NCBI GenBank assembly: GCA_028023455.1
Contig: JAQFVV010012396.1
Location: 11,263,296-11,327,295 of the forward strand
DNA from: Epiperipatus broadwayi
Lineage: Eukaryota > Onychophora > Udeonychophora > Euonychophora > Peripatidae
Length of the DNA: 64,000 nt
Reading direction: 5' to 3'
Shown here: piece by piece, positions 1 through 13,954 of the stretch
Layout of the letters: the number at the start of each line of letters is the position of its first letter
How positions within the stretch are numbered: the stretch's first letter is position 1
Translations under genes and position numbers: made by a program
Notes under the pieces: model-generated
What the model was told of the DNA's origin: nothing
Databases searched by the model: none
Seen by the model: the letters and a program-made list of their open reading frames with translations, nothing else

Positions 1-1194
1 TTGTCATATTTAATAGTTAATATACACCTGAATAATAATTTGATATGCATAAAAAATCAACTTAAGAATTGCAGAACCCTTCACATACATATGTGTTAAT
101 AACTTTATATTAGCAAATTCTAAACACGAAAAAGCATTGAACAAAAAAATTGATAAAATGCCAACTATAGTTTAAGATAAAGATGTAAATATATATATAT
201 CAAAAGTATGTGAATTTGTAAGTATAAAGTAGAGCCATTTATAAAATATAATTTTTAATTTTAATATTAAAATATATTGAAACATTATGCTCATTATTTG
301 CAATTTGATTTATTTATACCAATTGTTTACTAGTAAAACAAATCAGGTAATTAATTTTACACCTTTTGATGTGTGTACATATATAAATACTAATTGCATC
401 AAAATAATTTTTCTATTTAGTAAGATTTTTTTTTTACTAGAAATGAAGATTAGTGAATCTTCTATTTATTTAGCTAGCAAATAAAATTTCGTAAATCAGT
501 TTCCCACAACAATTTACAATGAGATCTGTAAAGATTCTAACTAACACACATTAAAATTTATTGAATTATGCTAAATGTATGCATAAAGCAGACAATTATA
601 AATTAATGGTTTTCATTTAATCATAGCCAATATAAGCAGATGTTAAGTTCTATTTCTTAAATAAATAACTACAGGAATTATCATCAATAAATTTTAAACT
701 CGTGAAATACTTTATTAATATCTGCTGAAATCAAATTCAGATGGTTTTATTTATTTAAAGTTTAAAAACAAACATTTGTTTGAGACTTCATATGAAATCT
801 ATTTTTTTGCATTATAATTTTTCTATTATTTTTAAATTTTCTGGATTAATTTTCGCACACATCCACAAAAAGTATAAATGAAAAACTTAATCTAATTAAC
901 TTTTTAAAATAAATTTTGTATAAAGTAATAAAAAAATATATAATGATTTCAAAAAATGAGTTTGAGTAATATTCATCTGAGTTATCAAAACATTGATGTA
1001 AATTTTTGAGAAGAAGAATAAGTAACTGGTGGCAGTTACCATTTCAAGAAAGTTGAGTTTTTAAAAAATACTTTTAAATGAAACTTTTGAAGATACACAT
1101 AATAAGTTTTGATATAAGATCATTCCAAGTAAGATTAGTCAACATTAGATGAAAAACTGACATATTCTCTCAATACAAGTGGGAATAAGGCTCC
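1..1194. other. AT-rich DNA, no feature seen
   Basis: Unstructured AT-rich sequence with short A and T runs and a small (AT)n tract near 190-200. I see no coding signal, no long repeat and no tRNA-like motif on either strand. Confidence 0.6.
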
Positions 1195-2240
1195 AATACT
1201 ACTTAAACAGTTTTTCTTTCACAATCTCTATGTTGATGCCAGATGACAGTGCATAATAAATTCTTATCCTGTGCCATCTTATCCAATATCCACCAGATCA
1301 GTTTAAGCTTATGACTTTGATCAAGGAGATCTTTGGATCTTGCAACAGTATACTTAAACCTTTAGGATATAATGCACCTTATTTCATATCAACTATCATT
1401 TACCCCTTTGATATATTATCAAGTCATTATCACAAATTGAAAATCTAAATGTTTTCAATCTTAGACAACTTGCTTGTATAATTATATAGTTCTGAAACCA
1501 GTTTTAAGTCTACATATTATAATGATGACCTTAGCTTTCTACTAATTATAGATACCTTTAACCTTTGGCCAGAATTTGGTATAAATCAAAACAAATATAT
1601 GGCTACAGCTTGCATATTGCTGTTTTAGCATCATGCCTTGTTCTTCACCATATCTATGCAATTTGCAGTAAGTTTAATAAGTAATAAGTTTGAAACTAGT
1701 CTGGGAATATTGGAAAACAGCAATCAATTGACATTTATTAGTTGCTAAAGTTTGCAGCAAGTGCATAAAGATAAGTGAAAGTAAAGTGTATGCCACAAAA
1801 ATAACAATAAACTGGTATCATGTGATATTTTATTAGGGTATACCAAATCCTGCCCACAAGCAAAAAATATCTACAATTGTTAAAAAGCTAAGGATACTAT
1901 AATATATAAACTCAGAACTGATTTCAGATTTACATGACTATACAAGCAAGTTGCCTAAGATTGAAAACATTTATATGTTTTTAACTTTGGATGGATAGAT
2001 GAATGGTATATCAGAGAGATAAATGATGGCTGCATAATGGAAAATGCATTAGATCCTAAAGGTCCAAATGCAGTGTTCCAAGATCCAAAGCTATTAGGTG
2101 ATGAAAGCCAAACCTGAAACTAATCTAAAAATATTGGATATGGTAGCACAGATTATGGACTTATTAAGCACTATAATCTGGCATCCATTATTTACTAAAA
2201 CTTACACTAAACAGAATAGAGATGGTGAAAGAAAAGTATA
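1195..2240. repeat. Old foldback copy of dispersed family F1 (about 0.5-kb arms)
   Basis: The left part, read on the minus strand, matches the right part on the plus strand over most of its length, with many substitutions. Shared landmarks, in mirrored order, include the motif around TGGATGCCAG, GATCCAAAG, CCTAAAGGTCC, a block ending GATTGAAAAC, and AATCCTGCC. The centre lies near 1,717. The same blocks occur in the same order in the F1 composite at 35.6-36.6 kb, including the step from the A unit (GCATTAGATCC ... GGCATCC) to the B unit (TTTATTGG ... AATCCTGCC ... GATTGAAAAC). I see no protein-coding potential. This is the most diverged F1 locus, so the inverted layout is old and not an assembly artefact. 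Possible target duplications at the ends are too degraded to call. Confidence 0.7.
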
Positions 2241-5200
2241 TGCTGCTAAAAGAGATTTTTTTTAATTTGAAAAATTTTTTTCTTTAGAAAGTTAAAGTAA
2301 TGACATCAATACAGATAAATTCCCAAGATTTCTGTTGTTAGACATCAGTCAAATGACAGACTAACTGATTTATATACTCTACTGATGGTGATAATGAAGA
2401 TTCAACTAATGATTCATTTATGCCCATTTGTCAATGCAAAGATAAACACTTTTGGCATATAACCAAATTACCTTGAAAACATCAGATTAATAAAGATTAA
2501 TTAATCAAACATTCTAATATACAACTGCTTATATAAGATATCCTAGTATATTTCCTGATAATTGTACTATAAATCCTCTCTCAGAAGATCTCATTTAACA
2601 CATTCTTAAATGCTTATTTGAATATAAATATTTGAACTCCACTAACCCTAATTTGGGGTGTCACTTTCTTCTAAGAAAGAACACTTATGGAAAGATTGCC
2701 CTCTGGCAGCACCATCACAGTTCTCTCCATAACAATCCAATTTTAATTCAGCTGAGAGGATGAACTCTCAGGATCGATGGAGGATTATTATGTATGCACT
2801 GGAAATGAGACTATAGAGAGAAGAATGGTACAAATAGCTAAGTAATTTAAATAAGTAAATAATTTAAATAACAACGTAATTTATTTCAGATAATCTTGAT
2901 TGATGTAATGAAATTAGGCTTTAAATATTACTTTATGAATAAACATAACAAAAAATAATATTCAGATTAAATTCAAATATCGAAATTAAATATACATACA
3001 TGTTTATAAACAATGTTTGTACCCAAAATACATGTAATAAAATATATGCATAAAATTTGTAAATTATGAAGAGTTTTTTTTTCATTATTTCATCTTACAT
3101 GCATTGAAGATATAAGTTCATAATAACGTTTATTTGTTAATGTATAATAATTGTGCTAAGCTTATTATAAATTATTATTATAAACCTGTCCCATGATAAT
3201 ATATGCAACCAATATTAATTTTAAAAAAAAGATAAATACGTTTAAAATTATACTTTTTTAAAAAAAAAAGTGTTTGTTAATTTAAGTTTAACAAATTTAT
3301 GCTAGTTGGTATAATTTAAATATTAAGGAGATTGTTCAATTTTCCATAAGATTAATTATCTTTATAAACAAATCTAGTCAATTTATAATATACAAAGAAT
3401 ACATTTAGATATACATAAAATACATGATTATAGCACTTAAATAATCTTAAATATTTTTCAAATTAATAAGCTATGATTGGATTTCGTAATAATCAAATTC
3501 ATTATAATAAAATATAATAGATTAAAACTGAACATATTCTTTATAATATATTACTTTTAATATTAAATAATTCCAGTATAGTAAAACCAGATAAAATCTC
3601 TCGCCTAGTTGCTTAATTTAATGCAAAAGGAATATTAGAATTTTAAAAATCACATTATGATTTATTTACTTAATTAACGTATGTATTTATTTAATAATTA
3701 CACTTTTTTTTCTCTCTTAAATATTTAATTCCGAGACCTTTTTAAACAAGAAATATGACTTTGTTAACATTCGGCAAGTAAAAACAAGCAATTATATATA
3801 AAAAAAGTGACACAGCAAAAGAAATAACCAATGACAGATGTCATTCAAAAAGCATTTACTCAACTCTTCAAGGTAATAAAAGCAGAATACATTATTCTCA
3901 CAACATATTGTCATTCAAAAATGACTTTATTATCGCTTCTGCCAAAAGCAATTCAAAATTTTTCTTTGTGGTAACTCAGTTTGACAATAATAAGATAATA
4001 TTTCATACAATGATAAATAAACTTTAGAAAAAATAATTGTATCATATGAATATTTTGACTAATTTATAACTAAATACTATTTTAAAAAGTCTTTTATCAG
4101 AATATTATAACATTAACATTGATCATATTTCACAATACTGTATCATTTGATATATATATTATTTAATTTTTACATTATTTAAATTAAACATTAAATTATT
4201 ATGTATATTTTTGGAAACTTTAAATTTATTTTTTGCAGCCCATTATCAAGAAGAAATGTACAATAAAGTGCAAGAATTATTCAACACTCATCTCAATTTG
4301 TAACTTACCATCAGCAATTTTAAAACAATGCTATCATTATGCTTTTCTGCACTTTAGCAGATTATTACATATTTCTTAGATTGGAAATTCTAGTGATAAA
4401 GATACATTAAAGATTTAAAAGTTTGACATCTTTAAATTTAATGACTCATGACAATAATGCAAAAATTTCTTAGTAAAATGTAATGTTGAAAAGGAAAAAA
4501 AACAAGATTCTTAAAATTTCATTAAAAATAGACTCCATTATGATTATTATGTTTAAACCTAGTTGATGCTTCTAAAAATAAAAAGATTCTTCAATCTCTG
4601 ATTATACTAAAGTAAAAATAAAAGTTAATAAATCTGACTACAAAAAAAAAAATTGAGAGTAATGTTGAAAATGAATCAATGAATTACAGTAATTTGCAAA
4701 TCTAAAAGAGAATAATATCTCAATATGTCTGGTGCATTCAAAAATGGAAATATTGAATTATTGAGCCAACCCTAAATTTTTAAACAGACTTCCATAAATA
4801 AAATTAAAAAAAGCTTAAAAATTAATACCAAATAGAGACTGATATAGAATGTTCTTTTATTTATAAAGATTCTAATGATGAAGAGCTTCTGCTGCACAAT
4901 TTTGAAGTAAGAAATACCTTAATAGTTAATTGCATTAACAGTGTCTACAATTGTAATTTGTGAGTTTGAAAATCCTGATAATAATGTAAAGCATATTAAT
5001 AATTTAAAATTAAATAATGGTTATAATCATGAGGATATAAGATATATGTTAATGAAAAATAATATGTGCCAACAAAACTATTTGCAATAAATCAGAAGAC
5101 ACACACTTCTTATACTGTATTATAAAACAAAATCAACAATTGCTTGTTAAGAGGAATGATTATTGAAGAAGTGCTCTAATTTGTCAGTGTTCTCTAGTAA

Positions 5201-8139
5201 TTCTATTTTTTGTATGTGTATATTAATAATTGTTACCAGAATAAAAAAGCAATATAACATTTTTTTCATTATGAATAAAGAGTGCATCTTATTACAAAAC
5301 AATTTTTTGTTTTCATAATTAGCATATCAGAATTCATCTGACTAATCTAGATTAATTGTAACTATCTCTTTTAAGCTAATAATAGTACACAATCATTTAC
5401 TGAATAATGCTGAGTGGCAGCCATGAGTAATTTAGCAAAATGACAGAAAGATGATATTGAAAGTTAAAAGTTCCTAGATTGAAGCTCAACTATTACTTAA
5501 ACTGAATACCATATGATCTCAAGAGCAACTAATCATTTAATCAATTTATTAAATGGCTAAGTGAAATGGCTATGGTGGCTTTCTGGAAAAAAAAAGCCTG
5601 TTTTTGACTTTAAAAAAAATCTAAAATTTGCTTGGTTTGGGCTAAAAAACCCAAATAAGAACATGATAAATAAATGGACTAATGATTCAAAATAAAAAAT
5701 AAGTATTTATTAAAAAAAATATATTCTTTATATGCAGTAAAATCACAGACCTAGATTTAAACTTAGTAATACAAAATTAACTCAAAGTAGTAATATGTAA
5801 GAACTCGATGAATGACCTGAATATTAACAATTAAAATTTAGAAAAAAAAATCTGTCAAACTTTTATCAATAAAAATCATTATAATTAATTTGTAGATAAA
5901 ACTTTTATCTAGAAAAAAAAGTTAAGCACACCTTAGATCCATAATATGCACCTACAAATACTGATTATACACTTGAAAATATATTTTATATTTTTTGCAA
6001 TTTACACTTTTATTTTCTGACAAATATTTTCTTTCAGTTTGGTTAACAAGCAATATATTACAAATGAAAATAAATGAAAAAAGTGGTGTTCTCATAAATT
6101 ACAAAATGAACAGAAATAGAATTTAACAAAACTTAAAAACAAACATTATCAATAGATATTATTTTCAGATAGTTTATTTTAGTTTCCATTAAGCTGAATA
6201 GTAAAATTGTTTATAATAGTTGAACTATGATGTTATAATTTTTTTTTTTTTTTTTAAAAAGCTATGGGCCATATTTTAATACATAAACAATATATAATTT
6301 TTACTAAAATATTTATTTTGGTTTTTAATTTTAATAATACTTATAATAATTTAATAGTATTTTGCATTATTTATTAATAAACTACTTTGTTCTGTAAAGT
6401 AATTATTGTGAATTTCTTTCTTCAGCCTATTTTCTAAAAAATAATATATGCCCATCTCATCTTAAGCTATTTTTATTTTTCAATAAATGTGGTTTCCATA
6501 AACTACATAGCCAAAAAAATATTAAATAAAAAAAATTAGAAATTAATAAAAAAAATAATAATTTTCTAAATTTTAACTTTTTAGTTCATAATGCAATTTC
6601 TGCCACTAAGATCACAAAACATCATAAGCAAATGACTGGGGTTATCTCTTTCAAGGAAGTAAAGTAGCTTGAATTTTTAAATTTAACACACATTAAGAAT
6701 TGTAACTTTTACAATTTATCAATAATTTTCATCACAAAAAGAATAAAAAGAATACTAAAAAACAATATTTTAAAAAAATATTCATATTAGAATAGAAATG
6801 ACATGATCATTTAGAACTAATGGATGCTAATTGTTAGTTTTTATTTGAATTGCTCTAGAATTTTTTATTTATTTTATTTTTAATTAACTTCTTTTCTTTT
6901 TTTTTGACATTAATTTATACAAACTTTAATATTTGTGTTAATATTAAAAATCCACATGCATATATAATTCGACTATATATAAATAAATCAAATCAAATAA
7001 ATAAATGACAAACTTTTATTGATTTCTTCTAGCGCTTTCAACACAAATATTAAAGTTTTTACAAATATATTCTAACACATGGTCGAACGATATACATTAA
7101 TTTATTATTATATTTCCCAGATGAAAAGAAAAGAGTAAGATGAAAAATGAAAGATACAAACTGTATATTTGAAAATATTACAAATGTATGTTTTGCTTAT
7201 GTTAAAATATATATAGTATTTTATATTTTTATCAATTCTTTTTGATAATGTCTTAATATGTATACTATAATTTTGAAATGAAATCTGCAAATATATGTTT
7301 TAAAAAATCAACATTATATGCATAAAAGTTTTGGTGTTTATTGTAAACATATTCTACATAGTATTTAAACACCAAAATGGCATGTAGAACATAATTAATT
7401 TTATTTAATTGACAAAATATTTCATATTGCATCTGAGCCAACATACAATTGACTCAGAAACCATTAATAACTTAAACTTATTAATCTTACGATTACATTA
7501 AACTATACAGAACAAATTTTAAAAAATATACTAATATTTGGTAATATTAGAATTCATTTAAATGGCAAATAAAAAATTAATACATTATAGTAATAAGTAA
7601 AAAAAAACAAATAATGATTATACATTAGACTATATCTATTAATTATAGAGATAAATACTTTGGGTTTTTGTCCTAATTAAAAAATTCTAGATTAAAAATT
7701 ACCTCAAAAGTTTTAATTCTAATTCAACAAGTTTATTTTATTTAGTAATAAATATTAATTTTATTTTGGGATAAGGAAATGGTGGCAGTTATTTTAACAT
7801 TTTTTATTCTTTGCAAGAATAAAAACTTTTTTTTTATCATATTGAAAACTTTGTTCAAAATTTTCAGATGCAATTCCTTTAAATAATACTCTTCTATTAA
7901 GATAAATGCTCATTAGCACCTGTAGTGAAAAATGTCTATGCCCATACTCAATTCGTGACCTGCTGCATCCCTGTACATTATTTGATAAAATTTTTCTTTT
8001 TGTTGATGACAATTTTTTTAAATATCTTAGCTTTTCACTCTAAATATATGTTTTTAGCTGTTTTGTTTCATATTTTATTTATCATTTAATATTTTGCACA
8101 ACCTTTGACATTAAAAGTTGCAAATGAAATTAATAAAAT
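2241..8139. other. AT-rich DNA, almost no structure
   Basis: Nearly 6 kb of AT-rich sequence with homopolymer runs (for example T17 near 6,240). The only local structure I found is the 12-bp hairpin at 7,329-7,377. At 7,780-8,010 the minus strand has a short open stretch of slightly better composition (CAGGTCACGAATTGAG region) that may be a fragment of an unrecognised repeat. No gene is supported. Confidence 0.5.
7329..7377. repeat. Small perfect hairpin, 12-bp arms
   Basis: TTTTGGTGTTTA at 7,329-7,340 is exactly complementary to TAAACACCAAAA at 7,366-7,377, with a 25-nt loop. It may be the remnant of a miniature element; nothing nearby explains it. Confidence 0.6.
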
Positions 8140-8160
8140 AATTCTTTATATAGCACTGTG

Positions 8161-8655
8161 TTTACAATTGTATTACATTCAAATATCAGCCTTTCAAGTT
8201 AATTGTGCATGCGCTTTGCGAGTGTTAATAATAAATGAATACTTTCTCTCCAATACAAGATATAGTATTTATGCAGGAATAAAATGAATCCACTTATTCC
8301 TACAACTCAAATGCTTATATATGAGCAAATCTGAAGTACTGGCAAGGAAAGCGTGAGGATATATCAGAGTGACATTTAGTAAATTCTAGACAATTTCACC
8401 AACATCATTCATTCAGACATCGTAAATAGTAATTTAAAGTGAGTGGTATATCCTCACGCTTTCCTTGCCAGTACTTCAGATTTGCTCATGTATAAGCATT
8501 TGAGTTGTAGGAATAAGTGGACTCATTTTATTCCTTCTTAAATACTATATCTTGTATTGGAGAGGAAAGTATTCATTTATTATTAACACTTGCAAAGCGC
8601 ATGCACAATTAGCTTGAAAGGCTGATATTTGAATGTAATAAAACAATTCTTTGTA
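8161..8655. mobile_element. Long-hairpin MITE-like element, family F2 (long form)
   Basis: Two arms of about 205 bp (8,161-8,364 and 8,447-8,655) are near-complementary and enclose a loop of about 80 bp. The outer part runs TTACATTCAAATATCAGCC, then a block containing TTGTGCATGCGCTTTGC, then AGTGTTAATAATAAATGAA. The inner part ends in GCGTGAGGATAT. The outer block, reading inward from ATCAGCC, is also the whole of the short hairpin at 56,315-56,413, so the two are members of one family differing by an internal segment. There is no coding capacity. I class it as a non-autonomous foldback element. The target duplication is unclear: AATTCTTT occurs near both ends but overlaps the arm. Confidence 0.75.
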
Positions 8656-10754
8656 AATGTTTAAGGGAAAAAAACTTGGAGGAGAGGACAACCATAAAAA
8701 TTGAACATTATCTTTTCTCAGCGATGACCTACCTATCTTTTAATTCTATACACTATTAAATTAACTACATTTCAGATGTAATTTAACTAAAATCATTATA
8801 TAATAATATATATTTACTCAATATATAAAAATATTTATTTATTTAATCTGAAAAAGTATTAAATAAATTTTAAGTTTTTATGTACATATTTTAGCAAACA
8901 TTTTTATAAAATGTTGATGATTTTTTTTTTATGAACTTTAAACATTTTCTTTATTCAATAACAATCATAATAAAACATTTCATGCTATTGAAAATTCATT
9001 TTTAAATGTTTACATTTTTAAGCTTTCACTTTGAAAAATAAGTTTTCAGAAAAGAAATTTTAATAATAATTTCTTTATTATATATAGAAATCCTGCAATA
9101 CCAAACAGAAATATTTTTAAAGCTAACTTAAGATAAATAAACATGTCATTCTTACCTTTGTTATGGAAAACATTGAAAACTTGCTAACTCAGCAAGCTTC
9201 TGCACAGAAATGGCTTTCATTAAGATCGTTTCAATTCTAATTCTTTTTTAAATATATCACAATTGTACTGATATCTAGATTTAAATTTAAATAGTATCTA
9301 ATGACAGATTTCAAAAATCACATTTTGATTCATTCTGGATACTTATATGAAGATGCAATAAAGCAACAATATCCAATTTTTTTGACCAAGCTCACTTCAC
9401 ATACATAGATTGCCATCGATAACAATTCATATTTTATTGATAAGTTTTGACTACAATACAATATGTATTTTTAACATGCATATATAAAAAATATATACTC
9501 TATCTATATGCATAGTGTACACATACATATTAAATGAGTTGCCATATGATAAAATTTGTTAAAATTAAGAATTTTAATATTTATACTTTTATATTTACAA
9601 TTTTTTAAGATAGTGTATAATTAAAATAGAATGTATTGATAAAGTGCATATCAAAACTTCACTAATATATATTTAATTATTATATCAATTTATTATATAC
9701 TAAAATGTTTCAAGTAATAAAGGTACTTTCATATTAGTCTGACAATGAGATGACACACACATATATATAGTTTATATTATTGCAATCTTGGAAAATAATT
9801 TCTACATGGGAGTTTATGATAAACTTAACTCTCTTGCAAGTTGTCATTTTCTTTTGTTCTCAGTTGTTGTATACATTCAACATTAAGTTTAAGATTAAAC
9901 TATTATTATTTATCAGAAAATAGTCAATTTAACTTCATTTAAAAGACATTTTTGTTTACAAATAAAATAAATTCTAAATATTCATGTTTTATTTTTGAAA
10001 ATATTTAAAAAATGAGATTGTAATCAAAACAAAAGATTTCATATGTAATCATTGCTGGGAAGATTATTTTCATTTTCAAAAATCAACAAATATGACATTT
10101 GTTTTTAAAATGTGAGCAAATAAATATTTATTTCTCTTAAATCTAAATAATTATGCTTTATAAGTTTTTTTTTAATATTTTTTGCAATATTACAATATTT
10201 TTATACTCATTGCTATAATTATGCTGATTATTTATAAAGCTTGTAAAAAGCTTTAGGGTAAATTTGTATTGGCCAAAAATATGTTCTATTTTAAAAAATC
10301 AAATATTTCCATTCAAAATAAATTATTACTAATTTATTTTCTTGATTTATAATAGTTATTACCCAATTATTGTAATAAAAATCATTTTGAATTGTAATAA
10401 TTTCACACATAAGCATGTTTTGATTATTTGAACTACGTTCTCAAAAAATATTGTAAAAATTAGTGGTATCAGAAGATGTCAGAAATACAAACAAGACAGT
10501 CATCAAAGTGGAGCTAAAGCCTTCTTATCTTATCAAAATTTCAATTTTCTGACCATCTATGGAATTTTTTCTGAACTAAAATTTTACATGAAAATAAATA
10601 TAGCAAAATGTGAATATTTAAAAACAGAACTTGTGAAAATTCTCAATAAGTAATGAATAATTTTAAAAACATGTAACATTAGGTGGATTGGTCCTATGAT
10701 TAATTGATCAATTAAAGATTTATTTTGAAAAAGTTATGATCTATAACTTTATTT
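8656..10754. other. AT-rich DNA, no feature seen
   Basis: Featureless AT-rich sequence with short T runs and small AT tracts near 9,480-9,500 and 9,760. No repeats longer than a few tens of bases and no coding signal were noticed. Confidence 0.55.
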
Positions 10755-10823
10755 GGTGGAAATGAAACAAATATCTACAAAACATACATGTATGTTTTGT
10801 AGATATTTGTTTCATCTTCCACC
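10755..10823. repeat. Perfect spacer-free palindrome (54 bp) inside a 69-bp hairpin
   Basis: Positions 10,762-10,815 form an exact palindrome with no spacer, centred on ACATACA/TGTATGT. It is extended outward by GGTGGA (10,755-10,760) pairing with TCCACC (10,818-10,823) across a 1-nt versus 2-nt bulge. The outer GGTGGA/TCCACC may be the tip of a terminal inverted repeat. No loop means it can extrude as a cruciform. Confidence 0.85.
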
Positions 10824-11757
10824 ATCTAAACTTCTAAAGATTTATTTGGAAATATTTGTTAGAAATGACCTTCTAACAAGTAAACTTTTAACAATATAAA
10901 TTTAGAAGTGGTAATCAAACCAAAAAAAAATAATATACACATATATATAATCACATAATTCTGTCCATTTACAGAATGTTGTTTCTTAGTATCACTGCAA
11001 ATGGAAATTTCTTATCTCTAAACACATTCCATTAAGAATGGCTATTCTCTTTCAACAATCCTAAATAAAACACTGCTATTGTTTTAACTATGGACGTAAA
11101 GTGCCAAATTTTAATCATTTACTTTTGGAAAAAAAAATACTATGCATATTCACTTTGCAAAGATTAAAGATGGACAGTAAATCCTGTGGACATGTTAGGT
11201 TTCACCAGATGATCAATTACTCATGCCAGCATTCTTCCATGACATCACAGCATAATTTAAATAATAAAATGATGATGAACAAAAACCAACATTTTAACTA
11301 ATTACTTTCTCCTCATTGAAATAATATCTAATATTTACTTACAAAATTAATTCATTTTTTAGAAGAATATGTTTACTTTGACCTTTACATACAACTTTGT
11401 TTATTGATGGTGACTTTTATCATTGCTGAGACACAACGCTAATTTTGTTCATATCACCAGATTGATTTTTTTTATTTCTCAAACTAATCAGAATAATTGT
11501 GTTTTTGTTTATAAATGTATGGATGATGAATAATTATGAATACTACAAATTACTGTAAAAGTAAATTTAGATTGTTTTAGGGTGTCTAATATATTCTTAG
11601 TCTATTATAAATCTAAAAGATAATGAAAAATGATACATTTTAATGCTAGAAGTTCATTGTTAAGCCCTTATATAATCATGGATGACAAAATCTAGGAGCA
11701 GCAAATGAATAATGTTTATTGATTTATATATAAACAAATAAAATCAAGTATATGAAT
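10824..11757. other. AT-rich DNA, weakly structured
   Basis: Mostly AT-rich. The segment 11,160-11,260 has a more even composition and a short open plus-strand frame, but no recognisable domain, start context or splice signals. I leave it unannotated. Confidence 0.4.
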
Positions 11758-12527
11758 AAGTTAAAAATATGGTACTTACGTGTTTTCAAGTAAACCAAGA
11801 TGGCATCCCATATTTTTGATAAATATTCAGTTTCAAAGGCCTATAATCTACCAAAGATGTGCTAGTTGTTAAATTAAAACAAAATTAATAACTTAATTGT
11901 TAAATTTTTAAAAAGGAATAAATTTTGATAAATTTCATTAAGAAGCTTTGTTTCAATTTTTTTACTTACATTATAATGTGTGAAGCAATGAGATAAATTT
12001 CATTAAGAAGCTTTGTTTCAATTTTTTTACTTACATTATAATGTGTGAAGCAATGAGACACTCTTAATATTGTCATACTTTGGTTCAATTCAGCATGTTT
12101 CCTTTGTCATAATAATAAAAATTTGAGACTTTCCCATCACAGATCATGATGCAGTGAACTATTTCCAAAAGTATGAAATTCTGCCCTTCTGAAAATTGTG
12201 CATTAATGATCACAATATGATTGCATGTCTTTGACATAAATAAAATGTAATATTATATTTATATATTTTTTCCATTTTTCAGTTAATAAGTTAATCCAAA
12301 AAAACACAGAAAAAATGTAAATATTGTAATTAATATTTCCACAATGATTTCTTTTTTTAAAATAACTAATAAAAAACAAAATGTAAATATTAAATACGAT
12401 GTTTCCTAGCAGGCATTTTTTTGTAAACATTTTTTGGGGGCTCCAAAACTATAGATTTATAAAAAAAATACAGGCTGCTATCTTGGTTTACTTGGAAACT
12501 CACAAGTACCAAAAATATTTTAAGATG
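11758..12527. mobile_element. Terminal-inverted-repeat element, non-autonomous
   Basis: The first and last roughly 100 bases are inverted copies of each other: GGTACTT, then CAAGTAAACCAAGAT, then a decaying AAATNTTCAGTTTNNAAGGCC-like stretch, on the plus strand from 11,771 and on the minus strand from about 12,512. Between them lies about 570 bp of AT-rich DNA containing an exact 65-bp tandem duplication and no open frame of note. The layout is that of a deletion-derived DNA transposon. No family-specific terminal motif or clean target-site duplication is visible, so the superfamily stays open. Confidence 0.55.
11927..12056. repeat. 65-bp tandem duplication
   Basis: Two adjacent copies of a 65-bp unit starting GATAAATTTCATTAAGAAGC are identical by eye, so the duplication is recent relative to the surrounding element. 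Confidence 0.95.
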
Positions 12528-13394
12528 AGAAGAGATTACTAACATGTAAACAATACTATAATGGTTGCATAATTTCTCTACTTTAACATGAATTCAGGAG
12601 TAGTTCACAAGTTATTTATTGTAACCTCAGATATCCAGTGATTACCAGATAATAGTGTTATTATATATGGTCTCCAAATTGTGTTTTTTGCTTATGGCCT
12701 CATACATTTGCAGCCATATCTAATTCCTTTATATCTCAAGCTAATCGCCTGAATTCAAAACACCTTATCATTTTTTAATCTAACCAATTTGCTGGTATAA
12801 TATTATATATCAAATACTAGGTTCCGTATGTTTTATTTTTGGTAATATATATATATATATATATATTATTTTGGTAATATATATATATATATATTAGATA
12901 AGTTAATTTTAAAATGTAATTAGAGGATTTTAATTAAAATTCTAACTTTATATTTAAATATCAAAAAAGTACTATAAACATATTCTAAAAAAGAAAAAGA
13001 GAAATTATTGTATATGGATTATATTTTTAAAACTGAGATTAGGTTGCTTAGTAAAAAATAAATTAAATTTCCCTATTGAGTTGTTTAATTCAATATACTG
13101 AGAATAGACTATAAAATTATTTCTCTCCATTATAAAAGCATTGGGCAATGGCTTTTAGTATGATTGGTGAATAATGATCAGAGTTCTGTTTTATTTCTGT
13201 TAAAAATATTTAACCCAAGCTCAGAAAGGATTGTTCAAGTTCAATATCCAATCTGCATGACAATTATTACTGTCTTTCTAAACAATTTAAGAAGTTCTAG
13301 CTCAGTCACATAACTCATGCCTAAATGGAAAAACAAAAGTGTCCATTGCCAACAGAATATAATAATATAAAAAGATAAGTGGCTATACACTCAT
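12528..13394. other. AT-rich DNA with two short (TA)n tracts
   Basis: Two TA dinucleotide tracts, about 12,845-12,865 and 12,877-12,895, are separated by a TTTTGGTAAT-type spacer that is itself repeated. The rest is plain AT-rich sequence. Confidence 0.6.
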
Positions 13395-13950
13395 AAAAAG
13401 CCAATGTCTAGATGTTTTGATATAATTACTCTTACTGTTACTAAAAATAGAAATGACATCATGAAATGTTTAGAAGAATTCTATCAAGAATTAAATAGCA
13501 ATAAAAAAATAATTATATTTTCTGAATTGCACAGGATTTTACACGAAGAAGTGAGACATGCAATTAAATTTATAAGAAAGAGAAAAGTTCCAGGTAATGA
13601 TGGAATTATAATTAATACCTTTAAAAAAAAAACAGGTAAAGAAATAGAAAAAATGTTGGCAAAGTTATATACCAAATGTCTAAATGATAAAGATATATCA
13701 GATGATTAATATTTAAAAAAGATGATAAGGAAGATATTAGAAATTACTGACATATTAGTCTTTTATGAGTTCTATACAAAATTTTCTACTAAAATAATTA
13801 CAACTCATCCATAGCAAACTTTGGATTTTAATCAACCAAAAGAACAAACTGGAATTTAAATGTGGTTAAGTTATAGAAAGAACCAATGATTATGACTTGC
13901 GATTATGCTTTGGTTTATAGATTATGAAAGGCATTTGATTCTATAAGCAT
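13395..13950 (+). pseudogene. RTE-type non-LTR retrotransposon fragment (linker and fingers of the reverse transcriptase)
   Basis: A 101-codon open frame (13,404-13,709) contains the N-terminal part of an RTE-type reverse transcriptase: LEEFYQELNSN, then EEVRHAIKFIRKRKVPGNDG (the PG-DGI motif of the RT fingers), then LAKLYTKCLNDKDI. After its stop the homology continues through frameshifts and stops: FKK-D-ED-I-NY, an IS-L-V-YKI-like stretch, and near 13,920 a palm-like VDYEKAFDSI equivalent. It then ends abruptly, without the YADD box or 3' end. The same protein family is seen on the minus strand at 43.7-45.2 kb and 53.6-56.0 kb. The fragment is 5'- and 3'-truncated; its right edge meets an F3 repeat. 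In life the protein would nick target DNA and copy its own RNA into it; this copy cannot. Confidence 0.8.
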
Positions 13951-13954
13951 TTCT

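Noticed and set aside
7794-8012. 72-codon minus-strand frame
   Set aside because: No recognisable motif. The composition hints at a repeat fragment, but I found no second copy I can trust.
11101-11301. 66-codon plus-strand frame with Cys and His residues
   Set aside because: No zinc-finger spacing and no start or splice support.
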